A DNA stretch of 64,000 bases, taken from Deltaproteobacteria bacterium (GTDB taxonomy: Bacteria; Myxococcota_A; Polyangia; GCA-2747355; JADLHG01). Location of the stretch: positions 248,001-312,000 of the forward strand of contig JADLHG010000031.1 in the NCBI GenBank assembly GCA_020848905.1, written 5' to 3'. Positions 1-8,937 of this stretch are shown piece after piece (position 1 is the first letter of the stretch; every line of letters begins with the position of its first letter). The notes under the pieces are model-generated. The model saw nothing but the letters and a program-made list of their open reading frames with translations, did not search any database and had not been told where the DNA came from. Position numbers and translations under genes: made by a program.

Positions 1-488
1 CCCACCGCCTTGGGCAGGTGGCTGGCGATGGTGCTGGTCTGGGGCAGGATCCAGAGCGGTCGGCTCCCCCACACCTTGTGTCGCCCGCCGGCGATCGGCT
101 CCTCGCGCGAGGCCACGAGGCCGAGCAGCGTGTCGCGTACGACGTCGACCTCGGGGCGCTGCCGCGCGCGCTCCGCCACGAGGGCGCCGCTGCGGTAGTG
201 CAGTAGCGCAGGGTCGGTGTGCCGTGTGACGCGCCCGAGGACGGCGTTCCCCTCGTGCCCCGCGCTCCCGATGGTGTAGTAGGACTGGTCGAGAGCCCGG
301 AGCTCCCGCGCGGCGAGGTCCAGGTGGCGGCAGACGAGCTGCGCCTCGGCGAGCTCGAGCAGCGCGGCTCCGGTGAGCGGAGCGCCCTCGCGCACGGGGA
401 GCTCCGGTGCGCGGCGCGGCACCTCCTCCTTCCACTCGGTGAGCAGCTTGACGTAGTTGCGATCGACGATTTCGGCGCGGTTGATCAT
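1..488 (-). CDS. 2-oxoacid (branched-chain type) dehydrogenase E1 component, N-terminal part
   Basis: Leftward reading frame that runs off the left edge, so only about 162 N-terminal residues are present. Reading from the ATG at 486-488 gives the motifs YYTIGSAGHEG, LHYRSGA and PQTSTIASHLPKAVG, which are typical of the thiamine-diphosphate-binding E1 subunit of branched-chain 2-oxoacid dehydrogenase-like enzymes. The family decarboxylates 2-oxoacids and acylates the lipoyl group of the E2 partner in the cytoplasm. Whether this is a separate alpha subunit or an alpha-beta fusion cannot be told from the fragment. No obvious Shine-Dalgarno precedes the ATG. The feoB gene ends 31 bases upstream on the same strand, so read-through transcription from the iron operon is possible. 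Confidence 0.8.
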   Translation of the reverse strand, partial: MINRAEIVDRNYVKLLTEWKEEVPRRAPELPVREGAPLTGAALLELAEAQLVCRHLDLAARELRALDQSYYTIGSAGHEGNAVLGRVTRHTDPALLHYRSGALVAERARQRPEVDVVRDTLLGLVASREEPIAGGRHKVWGSRPLWILPQTSTIASHLPKAV

Positions 489-519
489 CTCGGGTTCCGT
501 GGAGGGGGAATCGTCCGGG

Positions 520-1923
520 TCAGGCGCTCGCGACGAGCCGCCATACGAGGGCCACGAGCGCGCAGACCAGGAAGGCGATGCACAGCGGCATGAGCGCGCC
601 GACGGCGGTCCATTTGCGGCTGCGCGTCTCCTTCCAGATGGTCAGGATCGTCGTGGCGCAGGGATTGTGGAGCAAGGAGAAGAGCATCAGGTTGACGGCG
701 GTGAGGAGCGTCCAGCCGTGCTGCCCGACGAGCAGGGCGCGCAGGCCGTCGAGGGATTCGAGCTCGGTCATCTGGGTCGTGCCCATGTAGACCATGAGCA
801 TGGTGGGGACCACGATCTCGTTGGCCGGGATGGCGATCACGTACGCGAGGAGGATCACCCCGTCGAGGCCCAGGCCGCGTCCGAGAGGGCCGAGCAGGTC
901 CGCCAGGTGCTGGGCGAGGCTCGCCTGGCCGAGGTGCACGTTGCCGAGCACCCAGATCACGGCCCCCGCGGGCGCCGCGGTGAGCAGCGCGCGACCGAGC
1001 ACGAAGACGGTGCGGTCGATGAGCGAGGTATAGAGGATGCGCAGCACGCTCGGACGGCGGTAGGGGGGGAGCTCGAGCGTGAAGGCCGAGGCCTCCCCCT
1101 TGAGCACGGTGCGCGAGAGCAGCCACGAGACGCCGAGGGTGAAGCCGATCCCGAGCAGGACCACCCCGACGACGGAGCCCGCGGCGGCGAGGCTGGCCCA
1201 GGCCGGGGGGAGGCTCGCCCCCATGAAGACGGTCCCGAGCATGATCAGCGTCGGGTAGCGACCGTTGCACGGCACGAAGTTGTTGGTGAGGATGGCGATC
1301 AGCCGCTCGCGCGGGGAGTCGATGACCCGCGTCGCGATGACCCCCGCCGCGTTACACCCGAAGCCCATCGCCATGCTGAGCGATTGCTTGCCGTGGGCGC
1401 CGGCGCGCTTGAAGAGCCAGTCCATGTTGAAGGCCACCCGCGGCAGGTAGCCAAGGTCCTCGAGGATGGTGAAGAGCGGGAAGAAGATGGCCATCGGCGG
1501 GAGCATCACGCTCAGGACCCAGGCCAGGCCCAGGAAGACGCCGTTCCAGAGGAAGCCGGTGAGCCAGCCGGGGCTGCCGGCGTACTGGAAGAGCGCGATC
1601 CCCTGATCCTTGAGCCAGAAGAGGCCCTTGGCGAGGAGCGCCGAGGGGACGTTGCTTCCCACGATGGTCAGCCAAAAGACGAGGGCCAGGAGCGCGAGCA
1701 TCAGCGGAAGGCCGAAGATCGGCGAGGTCACGATGCGGTCGATGCGCTGGTCCCAGTCCCAGCGGCGCGCCCCGTCGGTGCGGACGGTACGCTCGGCGAT
1801 CCGGGCGGCCTCGGCGTAGAGCGCCTCCACCATGTGGTCGCGAAAACGGTCCCCGAGGCGCCGCTGCAGCTCGTCCACGTGGGCCAGGATCTGCTCGGGA
1901 GCGGTCTTCGGCTGCTCGCTCAT
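520..1923 (-). CDS. feoB: FeoB membrane (permease) subunit, separate polypeptide
   Basis: 467-residue polytopic membrane protein matching the transmembrane Gate/core half of the ferrous-iron transporter FeoB. It has no GTPase domain of its own. Diagnostic stretches are GFGCNAAGVIATR, ILTNNFVPCNGRYPTL and LLHNPCATTIL, the Cys-containing Gate motifs of the clostridial-type FeoB. A short charged N-terminus matches the linker that follows the GTPase domain in one-piece FeoB. Its ATG overlaps the stop of the upstream GTPase gene (ATGA at 1920-1923), which implies translational coupling and a two-subunit FeoB. An ancestral frameshift splitting one gene is the alternative. The clean stop-start overlap makes sequencing error less likely but does not exclude it. 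Confidence 0.9.
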   Translation of the reverse strand: MSEQPKTAPEQILAHVDELQRRLGDRFRDHMVEALYAEAARIAERTVRTDGARRWDWDQRIDRIVTSPIFGLPLMLALLALVFWLTIVGSNVPSALLAKGLFWLKDQGIALFQYAGSPGWLTGFLWNGVFLGLAWVLSVMLPPMAIFFPLFTILEDLGYLPRVAFNMDWLFKRAGAHGKQSLSMAMGFGCNAAGVIATRVIDSPRERLIAILTNNFVPCNGRYPTLIMLGTVFMGASLPPAWASLAAAGSVVGVVLLGIGFTLGVSWLLSRTVLKGEASAFTLELPPYRRPSVLRILYTSLIDRTVFVLGRALLTAAPAGAVIWVLGNVHLGQASLAQHLADLLGPLGRGLGLDGVILLAYVIAIPANEIVVPTMLMVYMGTTQMTELESLDGLRALLVGQHGWTLLTAVNLMLFSLLHNPCATTILTIWKETRSRKWTAVGALMPLCIAFLVCALVALVWRLVASA

Positions 1924-2747
1924 TGTCGCCCCGCCACGGCCATCTTGCGGCTGGCGGCCTCGGGGCTCGCCGACTGGGCCGCGCTGAGCTGTGCGAGCTC
2001 ACCCGTGAGGAGGGCCTGCCGCACCCGGTAGTCTCCGTCGAGGAGACGGTAGGCCACCCACCGCGCGTTCGGCAGGCCGGGGGCGACCTGCTCGATGAGC
2101 GGCAGGAGCTCGTCCACCGCGCGCTGCACCTCGGGGGGGGCGGGAGCCTTGCGTGCCGCGATGGAGATCTTCCCCTCCACCACCTCGGCCGCGGTGCGCA
2201 CCAGGTCGTGTAGCCCCTCGCCCGTGCGCGCGACGGTGGGCACGGCGGGGACCCCCAGCTCGCGCGCGAGGGAGCGCACGTCCACCGTGATCCCCTTGCG
2301 CTGCGCCTCGTCCATCAGGTTCACCGCGACCACCACGCGGTCGGTGACCTCGAGCACCTGCAGGACGAGGTTGAGGTTGCGTTCGAGCGCGGTGGCGTCG
2401 ACGACGACGATCGTGCAGTCGGGCCGCCCGAAGAGGATGAAGTTGCGGGCCACCTCCTCGTCCTGCGAGGCGGAGAGGAGCGAATAGGTGCCGGGCAGGT
2501 CCACGAGCTTGTAGCGCACGCCCGCGTAGACCAGGCCCCCTTCCGCGCGCGTGACGGTCTTGCCGGGCCAGTTGCCCGTGTGCTGCTTCAGGCCGGTGAG
2601 CGCGTTGAAGACGCTCGACTTGCCGGTGTTCGGGTTTCCGGCGAGGGCCAGCACGCGGTCGAAGTTCTTGAGGCTGATCCCCATGCGGCCGAGCTCCTGG
2701 TGGAGCGGGCAGCTTTCGCAGCCAGAGCTCGGGCCGGCGCGGCTCAC
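1920..2747 (-). CDS. feoB: FeoB GTPase subunit (G-protein domain only)
   Basis: 275 residues covering only the cytoplasmic G-protein part of FeoB. Visible motifs are G1 GNPNTGKSS, G3 DLPGTYS and G4 NLMD, followed by the helical guanine-dissociation-inhibitor region. The N-terminus holds a small Cys cluster (CESCPLH) that could bind metal. In the family this domain binds and hydrolyses GTP to control Fe(II) uptake through the membrane half, which here is encoded by the next gene. It overlaps the regulator gene upstream (ATGA at 2744-2747) and the permease gene downstream, so all three are probably one coupled transcript. It ends about 20 residues beyond the folded domain with a non-conserved tail. 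Confidence 0.9.
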   Translation of the reverse strand: MSRAGPSSGCESCPLHQELGRMGISLKNFDRVLALAGNPNTGKSSVFNALTGLKQHTGNWPGKTVTRAEGGLVYAGVRYKLVDLPGTYSLLSASQDEEVARNFILFGRPDCTIVVVDATALERNLNLVLQVLEVTDRVVVAVNLMDEAQRKGITVDVRSLARELGVPAVPTVARTGEGLHDLVRTAAEVVEGKISIAARKAPAPPEVQRAVDELLPLIEQVAPGLPNARWVAYRLLDGDYRVRQALLTGELAQLSAAQSASPEAASRKMAVAGRQ

Positions 2748-3811
2748 GAGGCCCCCCCTTCGGATTGCGGCGTCGCGGACTCGGGCGCCGGCGGCGACCG
2801 GCGCCGCACCCAGATGTGCGGCGTCTGCTCCCGCCGGAGGGCGATGAGGGTGCCGCGCACGCGGAAGGCGCGCGGGTCGCCGAAGACGTTGCGCAGGGCA
2901 GGGTAGATGGCCGCCCCGGGGGTCAGCCCGAGGTCGAGCAGGCGTCGGCGGTTGAACCCGCGGCAGAGCGGGTCGAGCGCCACGACCTCGGCTTCCTCGC
3001 CGTCACGGAGCTCGTCGAGCGAGACGACCCCTTCCGGGCGGGAGGCGGGCTCGGCCACGACCTGGACGTGGATGCTCGCCGCGAGCGCCGGGGCAAGGCG
3101 GTGCTCCTCGATGCCGTCGCTGATCACGAGGCGCGTCCGGTCGGCCTCGATGACCCGCAGCTGCATCCCGGGGCGGAGCCCCAGCGCCACGATCTGGCGA
3201 AAGAGCACCTCCGGCTCGTCCTCCACGTGGACGATCTCGCAGACCTTGTCGTGCGGCCAGTCGGTGAGAGGGACCCCGACGTGGGGGTTGACCGTCCCGT
3301 CGGCGGCGGGGATCGGATCGCCGTGGGGGTCGGCCTGCGGGTGACCGAGGTGCGCGTCGAGCGCGTCCACCTGGGTCGCCGTCAGCCGGTGTTCGGCCCG
3401 TTCCGCCGCGCGGTGGATCCGCTCGACGGGCAGGCCCGCCTCGTCGGCCAGGTAGCGCTCCCAGAGGCGGTGCGCGCGGACGACCTGCAGGGCCCAGCGC
3501 TCGCCCTCTGCCGTGAGGTGAAGACCCTGCGCGACGGACTGCAAGAGCCCTCGTGCCTCCATGCGCGTGATCACGCCGAGCACCTTCTGCGGCGAGAGCT
3601 TGAGGGCTCCGGCGAGAGACTCGGGGCTGGCGTGTCGTCCCTGGTGTTCCCGACCCAGGAGGTGCTTGAGCGCGTCCTCCATGCGGGCCCGCTCCCGCCA
3701 CTCGCGCCACGCGCGGCCTCGCGCCAGGAGCCCGAGCCTGGGCCAGAACACCAGCACCGCGGCCGCCGTCGCCGCGATGACCGCGCTAATCCACGTGCCG
3801 TCGCGCCCCAT
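2744..3811 (-). CDS. Membrane-anchored DtxR/MntR-type metal-dependent regulator fused to FeoA-like domain
   Basis: 355 residues. Order: one N-terminal membrane segment (about residues 8-26), a basic stretch, a DtxR-type winged helix beginning at MEDALKHLL (about residue 44), a dimerisation and metal-binding region with AERAEHRLT, then two SH3-like FeoA segments (about residues 188-250 and 262-335). At the DtxR Cys102 position it has Glu, as MntR does (E-x-x-E-H), but Lys stands where MntR has Glu11. The family represses metal uptake when loaded with Fe(II) or Mn(II). Here the FeoA unit, usually a small partner of FeoB, is joined to the repressor. The gene heads the feo operon, and a palindrome lies in its promoter at 3834-3849. 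The ATG at 3811 is the only good start that keeps the membrane segment. Confidence 0.82.
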   Translation of the reverse strand: MGRDGTWISAVIAATAAAVLVFWPRLGLLARGRAWREWRERARMEDALKHLLGREHQGRHASPESLAGALKLSPQKVLGVITRMEARGLLQSVAQGLHLTAEGERWALQVVRAHRLWERYLADEAGLPVERIHRAAERAEHRLTATQVDALDAHLGHPQADPHGDPIPAADGTVNPHVGVPLTDWPHDKVCEIVHVEDEPEVLFRQIVALGLRPGMQLRVIEADRTRLVISDGIEEHRLAPALAASIHVQVVAEPASRPEGVVSLDELRDGEEAEVVALDPLCRGFNRRRLLDLGLTPGAAIYPALRNVFGDPRAFRVRGTLIALRREQTPHIWVRRRSPPAPESATPQSEGGAS

Positions 3812-3830
3812 AGTCCTTCGCGAGCCGCCA

Positions 3831-3859
3831 AGATTTAGGGCGACCTAAACTTGATTCAA
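3831..3859 (-). promoter_or_regulatory. Promoter with DtxR-type palindromic operator for the feo operon
   Basis: Perfect inverted repeat TTTAGG-GCGA-CCTAAA at 3834-3849, 22 bases upstream of the regulator ATG. Half sites of the TTAGG/CCTAA kind are characteristic of DtxR/IdeR/SirR boxes. On the minus strand TTGAAT (3859-3854) and TAAATC (3837-3832) are spaced 16 bases and could be -35 and -10, so the palindrome fills the spacer and overlaps the -10. A second short inverted repeat CTTG-ATT-CAAG (3850-3860) abuts it. Autoregulation by the DtxR-FeoA protein is inferred. Confidence 0.65.
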
Positions 3860-3906
3860 GTGTGGGCCTGAGGTCGCGGCGTGTCAAGGCACCGCCGTGC
3901 GGGGTG

Positions 3907-4752
3907 CTAGCCGACGCGGGCCGGCCCGCGCCGCGGCGAGCGCGTGGTCTGCGCCCGCTCGCCGTCCAGGTCGCGATAGCGGCTCAGCGTGAGCTCCAGG
4001 TACTCGGGGTTGAGCTCGATGCCGACGTAGCGCCGGCCGAGGCGAGCGCTCGCGATCCCGGTGGTGCCGCTGCCGGCGAAGGGGTCGAGGACCACGTCGC
4101 CTTCGACGCTGGCCGCGCGCAGGATACGCTCGAGCAGCGTGAGCGGCTTCTGCGTCGGGTGCTTGCCGTGCCGCTTCTCCGCCTTGAGCGGAGGCAGCAC
4201 TGACCAGAGGCTCTGCATCTGCTTGCCGCCGTTCTCGGCCTTCATCACCTCGTAGGCGAAGTAGTGGCGACTGCGCTCGTCTCGCGCGGCCCAGAGGATG
4301 GTCTCGGTCGAGTGCACGAAGTACCGGCAGCTCAGGTTCGGCGGGGGGGTTACCTTGTACCAGCTGATGTCGTTCAGCATCTTGAAGCCGAGCTGCTGCA
4401 TCGCGAAGCCCACGCTGTAGATGACGTGGCGTGTCCCCGAGACGAAGATCGTGCCGTTCGGTTTGAGGACGCGGCGGCAGGCGGCTAGCCAGCTCAGGTT
4501 GAAGGCGTGGTTCTCCTCGACCCCCGCGGACGCGTCCCAGGCCCCCTTGTCCACGCTCACCATGCGCCCCGACTGACAGGTGATCCCACCGTTAGAGAGG
4601 AAGTAGGGCGGGTCGGCGAAGATGAGGTCCACGCTCTCGGCGGGGAGGTCCGCCAGCACCTCCCGGCAGTCCCCCCGATGCAGCGTGAAGGTGTCGTCGT
4701 TATTACGGAAATACTCCCTCTGGAGCTGAACCGGCGCGTTGGCTGCGTACAT
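3907..4752 (-). CDS. Beta-class adenine-specific DNA methyltransferase, DpnA/MboI-B-like
   Basis: 281 residues with motif IV DPPYFLSNGG (about residue 47) before motif I DPFAGSGTTG (about residue 220). That order defines beta-class amino-methyltransferases. The segment GITCQSGRMVS after DPPY resembles the DpnA (DpnII-B) group, which methylates adenine in GATC, also on single strands. Specificity here is an inference from that resemblance. The length is about that of the family. No restriction endonuclease or second methyltransferase lies next to it, so it is solitary in this window. A candidate promoter has its -10 six bases before the ATG, which would give a leaderless message. Confidence 0.82.
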   Translation of the reverse strand: MYAANAPVQLQREYFRNNDDTFTLHRGDCREVLADLPAESVDLIFADPPYFLSNGGITCQSGRMVSVDKGAWDASAGVEENHAFNLSWLAACRRVLKPNGTIFVSGTRHVIYSVGFAMQQLGFKMLNDISWYKVTPPPNLSCRYFVHSTETILWAARDERSRHYFAYEVMKAENGGKQMQSLWSVLPPLKAEKRHGKHPTQKPLTLLERILRAASVEGDVVLDPFAGSGTTGIASARLGRRYVGIELNPEYLELTLSRYRDLDGERAQTTRSPRRGPARVG

Positions 4753-4758
4753 GGTCCT

Positions 4759-4787
4759 ACATTAGTTCACACAGACCTACTGGGCAA
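4759..4787 (-). promoter_or_regulatory. Candidate sigma70-type promoter of the methyltransferase, possibly leaderless
   Basis: On the minus strand TTGCCC (4787-4782), 17 bases, then TAATGT (4764-4759). The ATG begins at 4752, six bases after the -10, so the predicted transcription start would coincide with the start codon. Confidence 0.4.
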
Positions 4788-4941
4788 AAAATCGGACGAC
4801 GCGCCAGCGGAGCCTCGGGGCCGCGCCTCGACGGCCGGGCGCGCAAACCGCGTGCAGGCTCGCAGGTTTGTCACGGAGCCGCCTGTGGTTTGAGGATCGC
4901 CCTTGTGGCAAGATGAACTCCCTTCACGCACGAGCGACGCG

Positions 4942-5961
<1,020 letters not shown>

Positions 5962-5967
5962 GCCCCG

Positions 5968-6864
5968 ATGGTCACCACCCCGCGACACCGGCACCTCGAC
6001 GGGGAGGCGCTCGCGAAGCTCGGCAATCTGCAGCTCCGGGTGCAGGCGGTGGTCGAGGGGTCGCTCGCCGGTCTGCACCGTAGCCCCCACCACGGCTCCA
6101 GCATCGAGTTCGCCGAGCACAAGGAGTACGCGCCGGGGGACGACATCCGGCGCATCGACTGGAAGGCCTACGCTCGCTTCGACCGCTACTACGTGCGGCA
6201 GTTCGAGGACGAGACGGAGCTGCGCGCCTACTTCCTGCTCGACGCGAGCGGGTCGATGGGCTACGGCGCGCCCCTCTCCAAGCTCGAATACGGCAGCGTG
6301 CTCGTGGCCTCGCTGGCCTACCTCCTCGCCCGACAGCGCGACCAGCCGAGCCTGCTCGCTTTCGCCGAGGACGTGCGGTGCTACCTGCCGCCGCGCGGGA
6401 GGACGGCGCACCTCTCCCATTTTCTCACGGCGCTCGAGGAGCTCGCTCCGTCGGGGCGCACGGACCTGGGGCGCGCGATCCATTACTTGACCGACGTGAT
6501 CGGCCGGCGGAGCTTCGTGCTCGTGGTGAGCGACCTGTTCGACGCCCACCCCGACGCGCTGCGCCTCCTCCGCCAGCTCCGCGCGCGGGGACATCGCGTG
6601 GTGCTCTTTCACCTGCTCCACGAGGACGAGCTCGGCCTGCCCTTCGGTGACCTCACGCTCTTCGAGGCCATGGAGGACACGCGCGCCGTGCTCGTGGACC
6701 CGGGCGGCATCCGCAAGCTCTACCTGAAGGAGATGGAGCGTTTCCTGGAGCGCACGCGCGAAGCCTGCCGGCAGGGGGAGATCGGCTACCACCAGATCTC
6801 CCCGGGGCAGCCGGTCGACCAGGTGCTGCTCCGCTTCCTGAGCAGCAAGCGAGGACGGCGATGA
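5968..6864 (+). CDS. DUF58 domain protein (von Willebrand A-like)
   Basis: 298 residues. The DUF58 signature EYAPGDDIRRIDWKAYAR lies at about residues 52-69, followed by a von Willebrand A-like fold with the metal-site start LLDASGSMGYG (D-x-S-x-S, about residue 92). There is no membrane segment or signal peptide, so it is cytoplasmic or peripherally bound. The family accompanies MoxR ATPases and is thought to be a MoxR client or adaptor; its biochemical role is not established. It starts six bases after the MoxR stop and ends in an ATGA overlap with the next gene. Confidence 0.88.
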   Translation: MVTTPRHRHLDGEALAKLGNLQLRVQAVVEGSLAGLHRSPHHGSSIEFAEHKEYAPGDDIRRIDWKAYARFDRYYVRQFEDETELRAYFLLDASGSMGYGAPLSKLEYGSVLVASLAYLLARQRDQPSLLAFAEDVRCYLPPRGRTAHLSHFLTALEELAPSGRTDLGRAIHYLTDVIGRRSFVLVVSDLFDAHPDALRLLRQLRARGHRVVLFHLLHEDELGLPFGDLTLFEAMEDTRAVLVDPGGIRKLYLKEMERFLERTREACRQGEIGYHQISPGQPVDQVLLRFLSSKRGRR

Positions 6865-8927
6865 GCTTCCTCGCTCCGGTGATGCTCGTGGGCCTCGTGG
6901 CGGCGCTCGTGCCGCTCATCATTCACCTCGTCGGGCGCCGGCGGGCTCCACGCCGTCCGTTCGCGGCCATCGACTTCGTCCTGCGCTCGAACCGGCGCGT
7001 GGCGCAGCGTCTTCGGCTCCGGCAGTGGCTGCTCCTCGCGCTCCGCGTGGCGCTCGTCGCTGCGGTGGTGCTGATGGTGGCGAAGCCCTACGCCGAGGTG
7101 GATTCCGAGCTCCCCATGGTAGGAGCCGGCCCACAGAGCGCCGTGATCGTCCTCGACGACACGTTGAGCATGCGCCGTCGATCGTCCACCCGGACGCTCG
7201 GCCACGACGCGGCCCGCCGAGCGCAGGAGATCGTGACCTTGCTCGGAGGAGGCGCCGACGTGGCCGTGCTGCGCGTCTCGGTGCCGGACGGCCCCCTGCC
7301 GACGCTGACCCGCGACACGCGGAAGGTCCGCTCGGCCATCGCTGCCGTGCAGCCGGGCTACCGCCACGGCGGCCTGGGGCCCGCGGTGGCACAGGCGGCG
7401 CGGCTCTTGCGCGATTCGGCGCTCCCCGAGCGGCACATCTACGTCCTCACGGACCTCGCGCTCCACGGCCTCGCAGGGGTGCGGGGGGAGGTTCCCGCCG
7501 ACATCCGGCTGCACGCGGTCGACGTGAGCGGCAAGGGTCAGGCCGAGAACCGGGCCGTCGTGGCGTTCACGGCGCATGCCTCGGGCGCTCCGGGGCAGCG
7601 CTCCACCGCGCTGGTGGCGAAGGTATGCAACTACGGGCCGGCGGCCGACGCGGTGAAGCTCTCGCTCGAGGTCGACGGTCGGCAGGCGGCGCGGGGGGTG
7701 CTCGCGCTCGGGGGCTGGAGCTGCGGCCGAAAGCGTTTCCAGCACTCCTTCCCGAGCGGTGGGGTGCACCAGGCCGTGGTAGCGCTCGAGCCGGACGCCC
7801 TGCCCGAGGACGACCGACGCTACCTGCAGGTGGAGATCCAGACCGAGCTCCGCGTGCTCCTGGTCAACGGCGATCCGTCACCGGTGCGTCACCGGGACGA
7901 GCTCTTCTACCTGGAGACGGCGCTCGCCGCGGGAGGCGTGGGCGGTCAGGCCGTGAGCGCCAAGGTGGTCACGGTGGACGACCTCGAGCGCGCGCGGCTC
8001 ACGAGCTTCGACGTGGTGGCCCTCTGCAACGTGAAGGGGCTCGCCCCCCCCCTGGCGCAGCAGCTCGAGCAATACGTGAACAAGGGGGGGGGACTGTTCG
8101 TGGCGCTCGGGGAGCAGGTGGACGCCGAGGCCGTGAACCGCACCCTCGGTCGGCTGCTTCCACAGCCGCTGCGCTCCGCGGTGAGCGCCACGGCGCCCGA
8201 CAGCGGGGGCAGCGCGCTGCGCATCGGTCGCGTGGACGTGGAGCACCCCATCGTGGCCGGGATCTGGTCCGAGGAAGGGGGGGGCGGCCTTCGTACGGCC
8301 CGCTTCGACCGCGTCTACCGGCTGAGCCCCGCGACTACCGCGGATCGTCGGGTGATCCTCTACTACGACGACGGTTCGCCCGCGCTGCTCGAGGGGCGTC
8401 GAGGGCTGGGGCGCGTGGTGCTCTTCACCTCCACCGTGGATCGCGACTGGACTGACCTGCCCATCCGCCCGGGGTATCTTCCGCTCGTGCAGCAGACGAT
8501 TCGTTATCTGAGCCGGGCGCCCGACCCGCAACAGCGGCGGGCCTTGACGGTCCCCGGGCGCTACCTCCTCGACCCCGTGCCCGTGCGGCAGCACCTGCGC
8601 CTGGTCACGCCGTCGGGCGAGGAGCAGAGCTGGACCGCGAAGCAGCTGGCGCGGAGGGCGACGCTCGAGCTCCACGCCGATCAGCCGGGGTTCTACCGCC
8701 TGACGGCCGTGTCGGACGAGGGACGCGTGACCGCGCTCGAGCGCCAGAGCTTCGCGGCCAACGTGGACCCGGCGGAGTCGGACCTGCGAAAGGGTACGCT
8801 CCAGACCTCGAAGGTGGACGGCCGCCGGATGGCGCGCGCGAAACAGCGCGTGGAGCTCTGGCACGCCGTGGGGGTGGCGTTGCTCCTCCTGCTCCTTCTC
8901 GAATCGATCTTCACCCGGCGCGGGTAG
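6861..8927 (+). CDS. BatA-like membrane protein with von Willebrand A and glutamine-amidotransferase-like regions
   Basis: 688 residues. The N-terminus is the BatA double-membrane-helix module: helix 1 about residues 4-22, the HLVGRRRAPRRPF linker, helix 2 about residues 55-73. A von Willebrand A-like region follows (VIVLDDTLSMRRR, about residue 95), then a carbohydrate-binding-like stretch and a class I amidotransferase-like fold (FDVVALCNVKG and YVNKGGGLFVALG, about residues 380-420). A final membrane helix lies at the C-terminus (VALLLLLLLESIF). The catalytic Cys of true amidotransferases is not evident, so this part is probably structural. The gene is coupled to the DUF58 gene, consistent with a membrane-anchored MoxR partner acting in envelope or stress functions. 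It converges with the next gene, with only 10 bases between. Confidence 0.82.
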   Translation: MSFLAPVMLVGLVAALVPLIIHLVGRRRAPRRPFAAIDFVLRSNRRVAQRLRLRQWLLLALRVALVAAVVLMVAKPYAEVDSELPMVGAGPQSAVIVLDDTLSMRRRSSTRTLGHDAARRAQEIVTLLGGGADVAVLRVSVPDGPLPTLTRDTRKVRSAIAAVQPGYRHGGLGPAVAQAARLLRDSALPERHIYVLTDLALHGLAGVRGEVPADIRLHAVDVSGKGQAENRAVVAFTAHASGAPGQRSTALVAKVCNYGPAADAVKLSLEVDGRQAARGVLALGGWSCGRKRFQHSFPSGGVHQAVVALEPDALPEDDRRYLQVEIQTELRVLLVNGDPSPVRHRDELFYLETALAAGGVGGQAVSAKVVTVDDLERARLTSFDVVALCNVKGLAPPLAQQLEQYVNKGGGLFVALGEQVDAEAVNRTLGRLLPQPLRSAVSATAPDSGGSALRIGRVDVEHPIVAGIWSEEGGGGLRTARFDRVYRLSPATTADRRVILYYDDGSPALLEGRRGLGRVVLFTSTVDRDWTDLPIRPGYLPLVQQTIRYLSRAPDPQQRRALTVPGRYLLDPVPVRQHLRLVTPSGEEQSWTAKQLARRATLELHADQPGFYRLTAVSDEGRVTALERQSFAANVDPAESDLRKGTLQTSKVDGRRMARAKQRVELWHAVGVALLLLLLLESIFTRRG

Positions 8928-8937
8928 ACCCGGGCGC

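Noticed and set aside
457-2031. Long rightward reading frames opposite feoB and many other genes (for example 11193-13943 and 60371-63409)
   Set aside because: They are high-GC antisense shadows: the opposite frames carry clear families and motifs, while these translate to Arg/His/Glu-rich sequence without domains.
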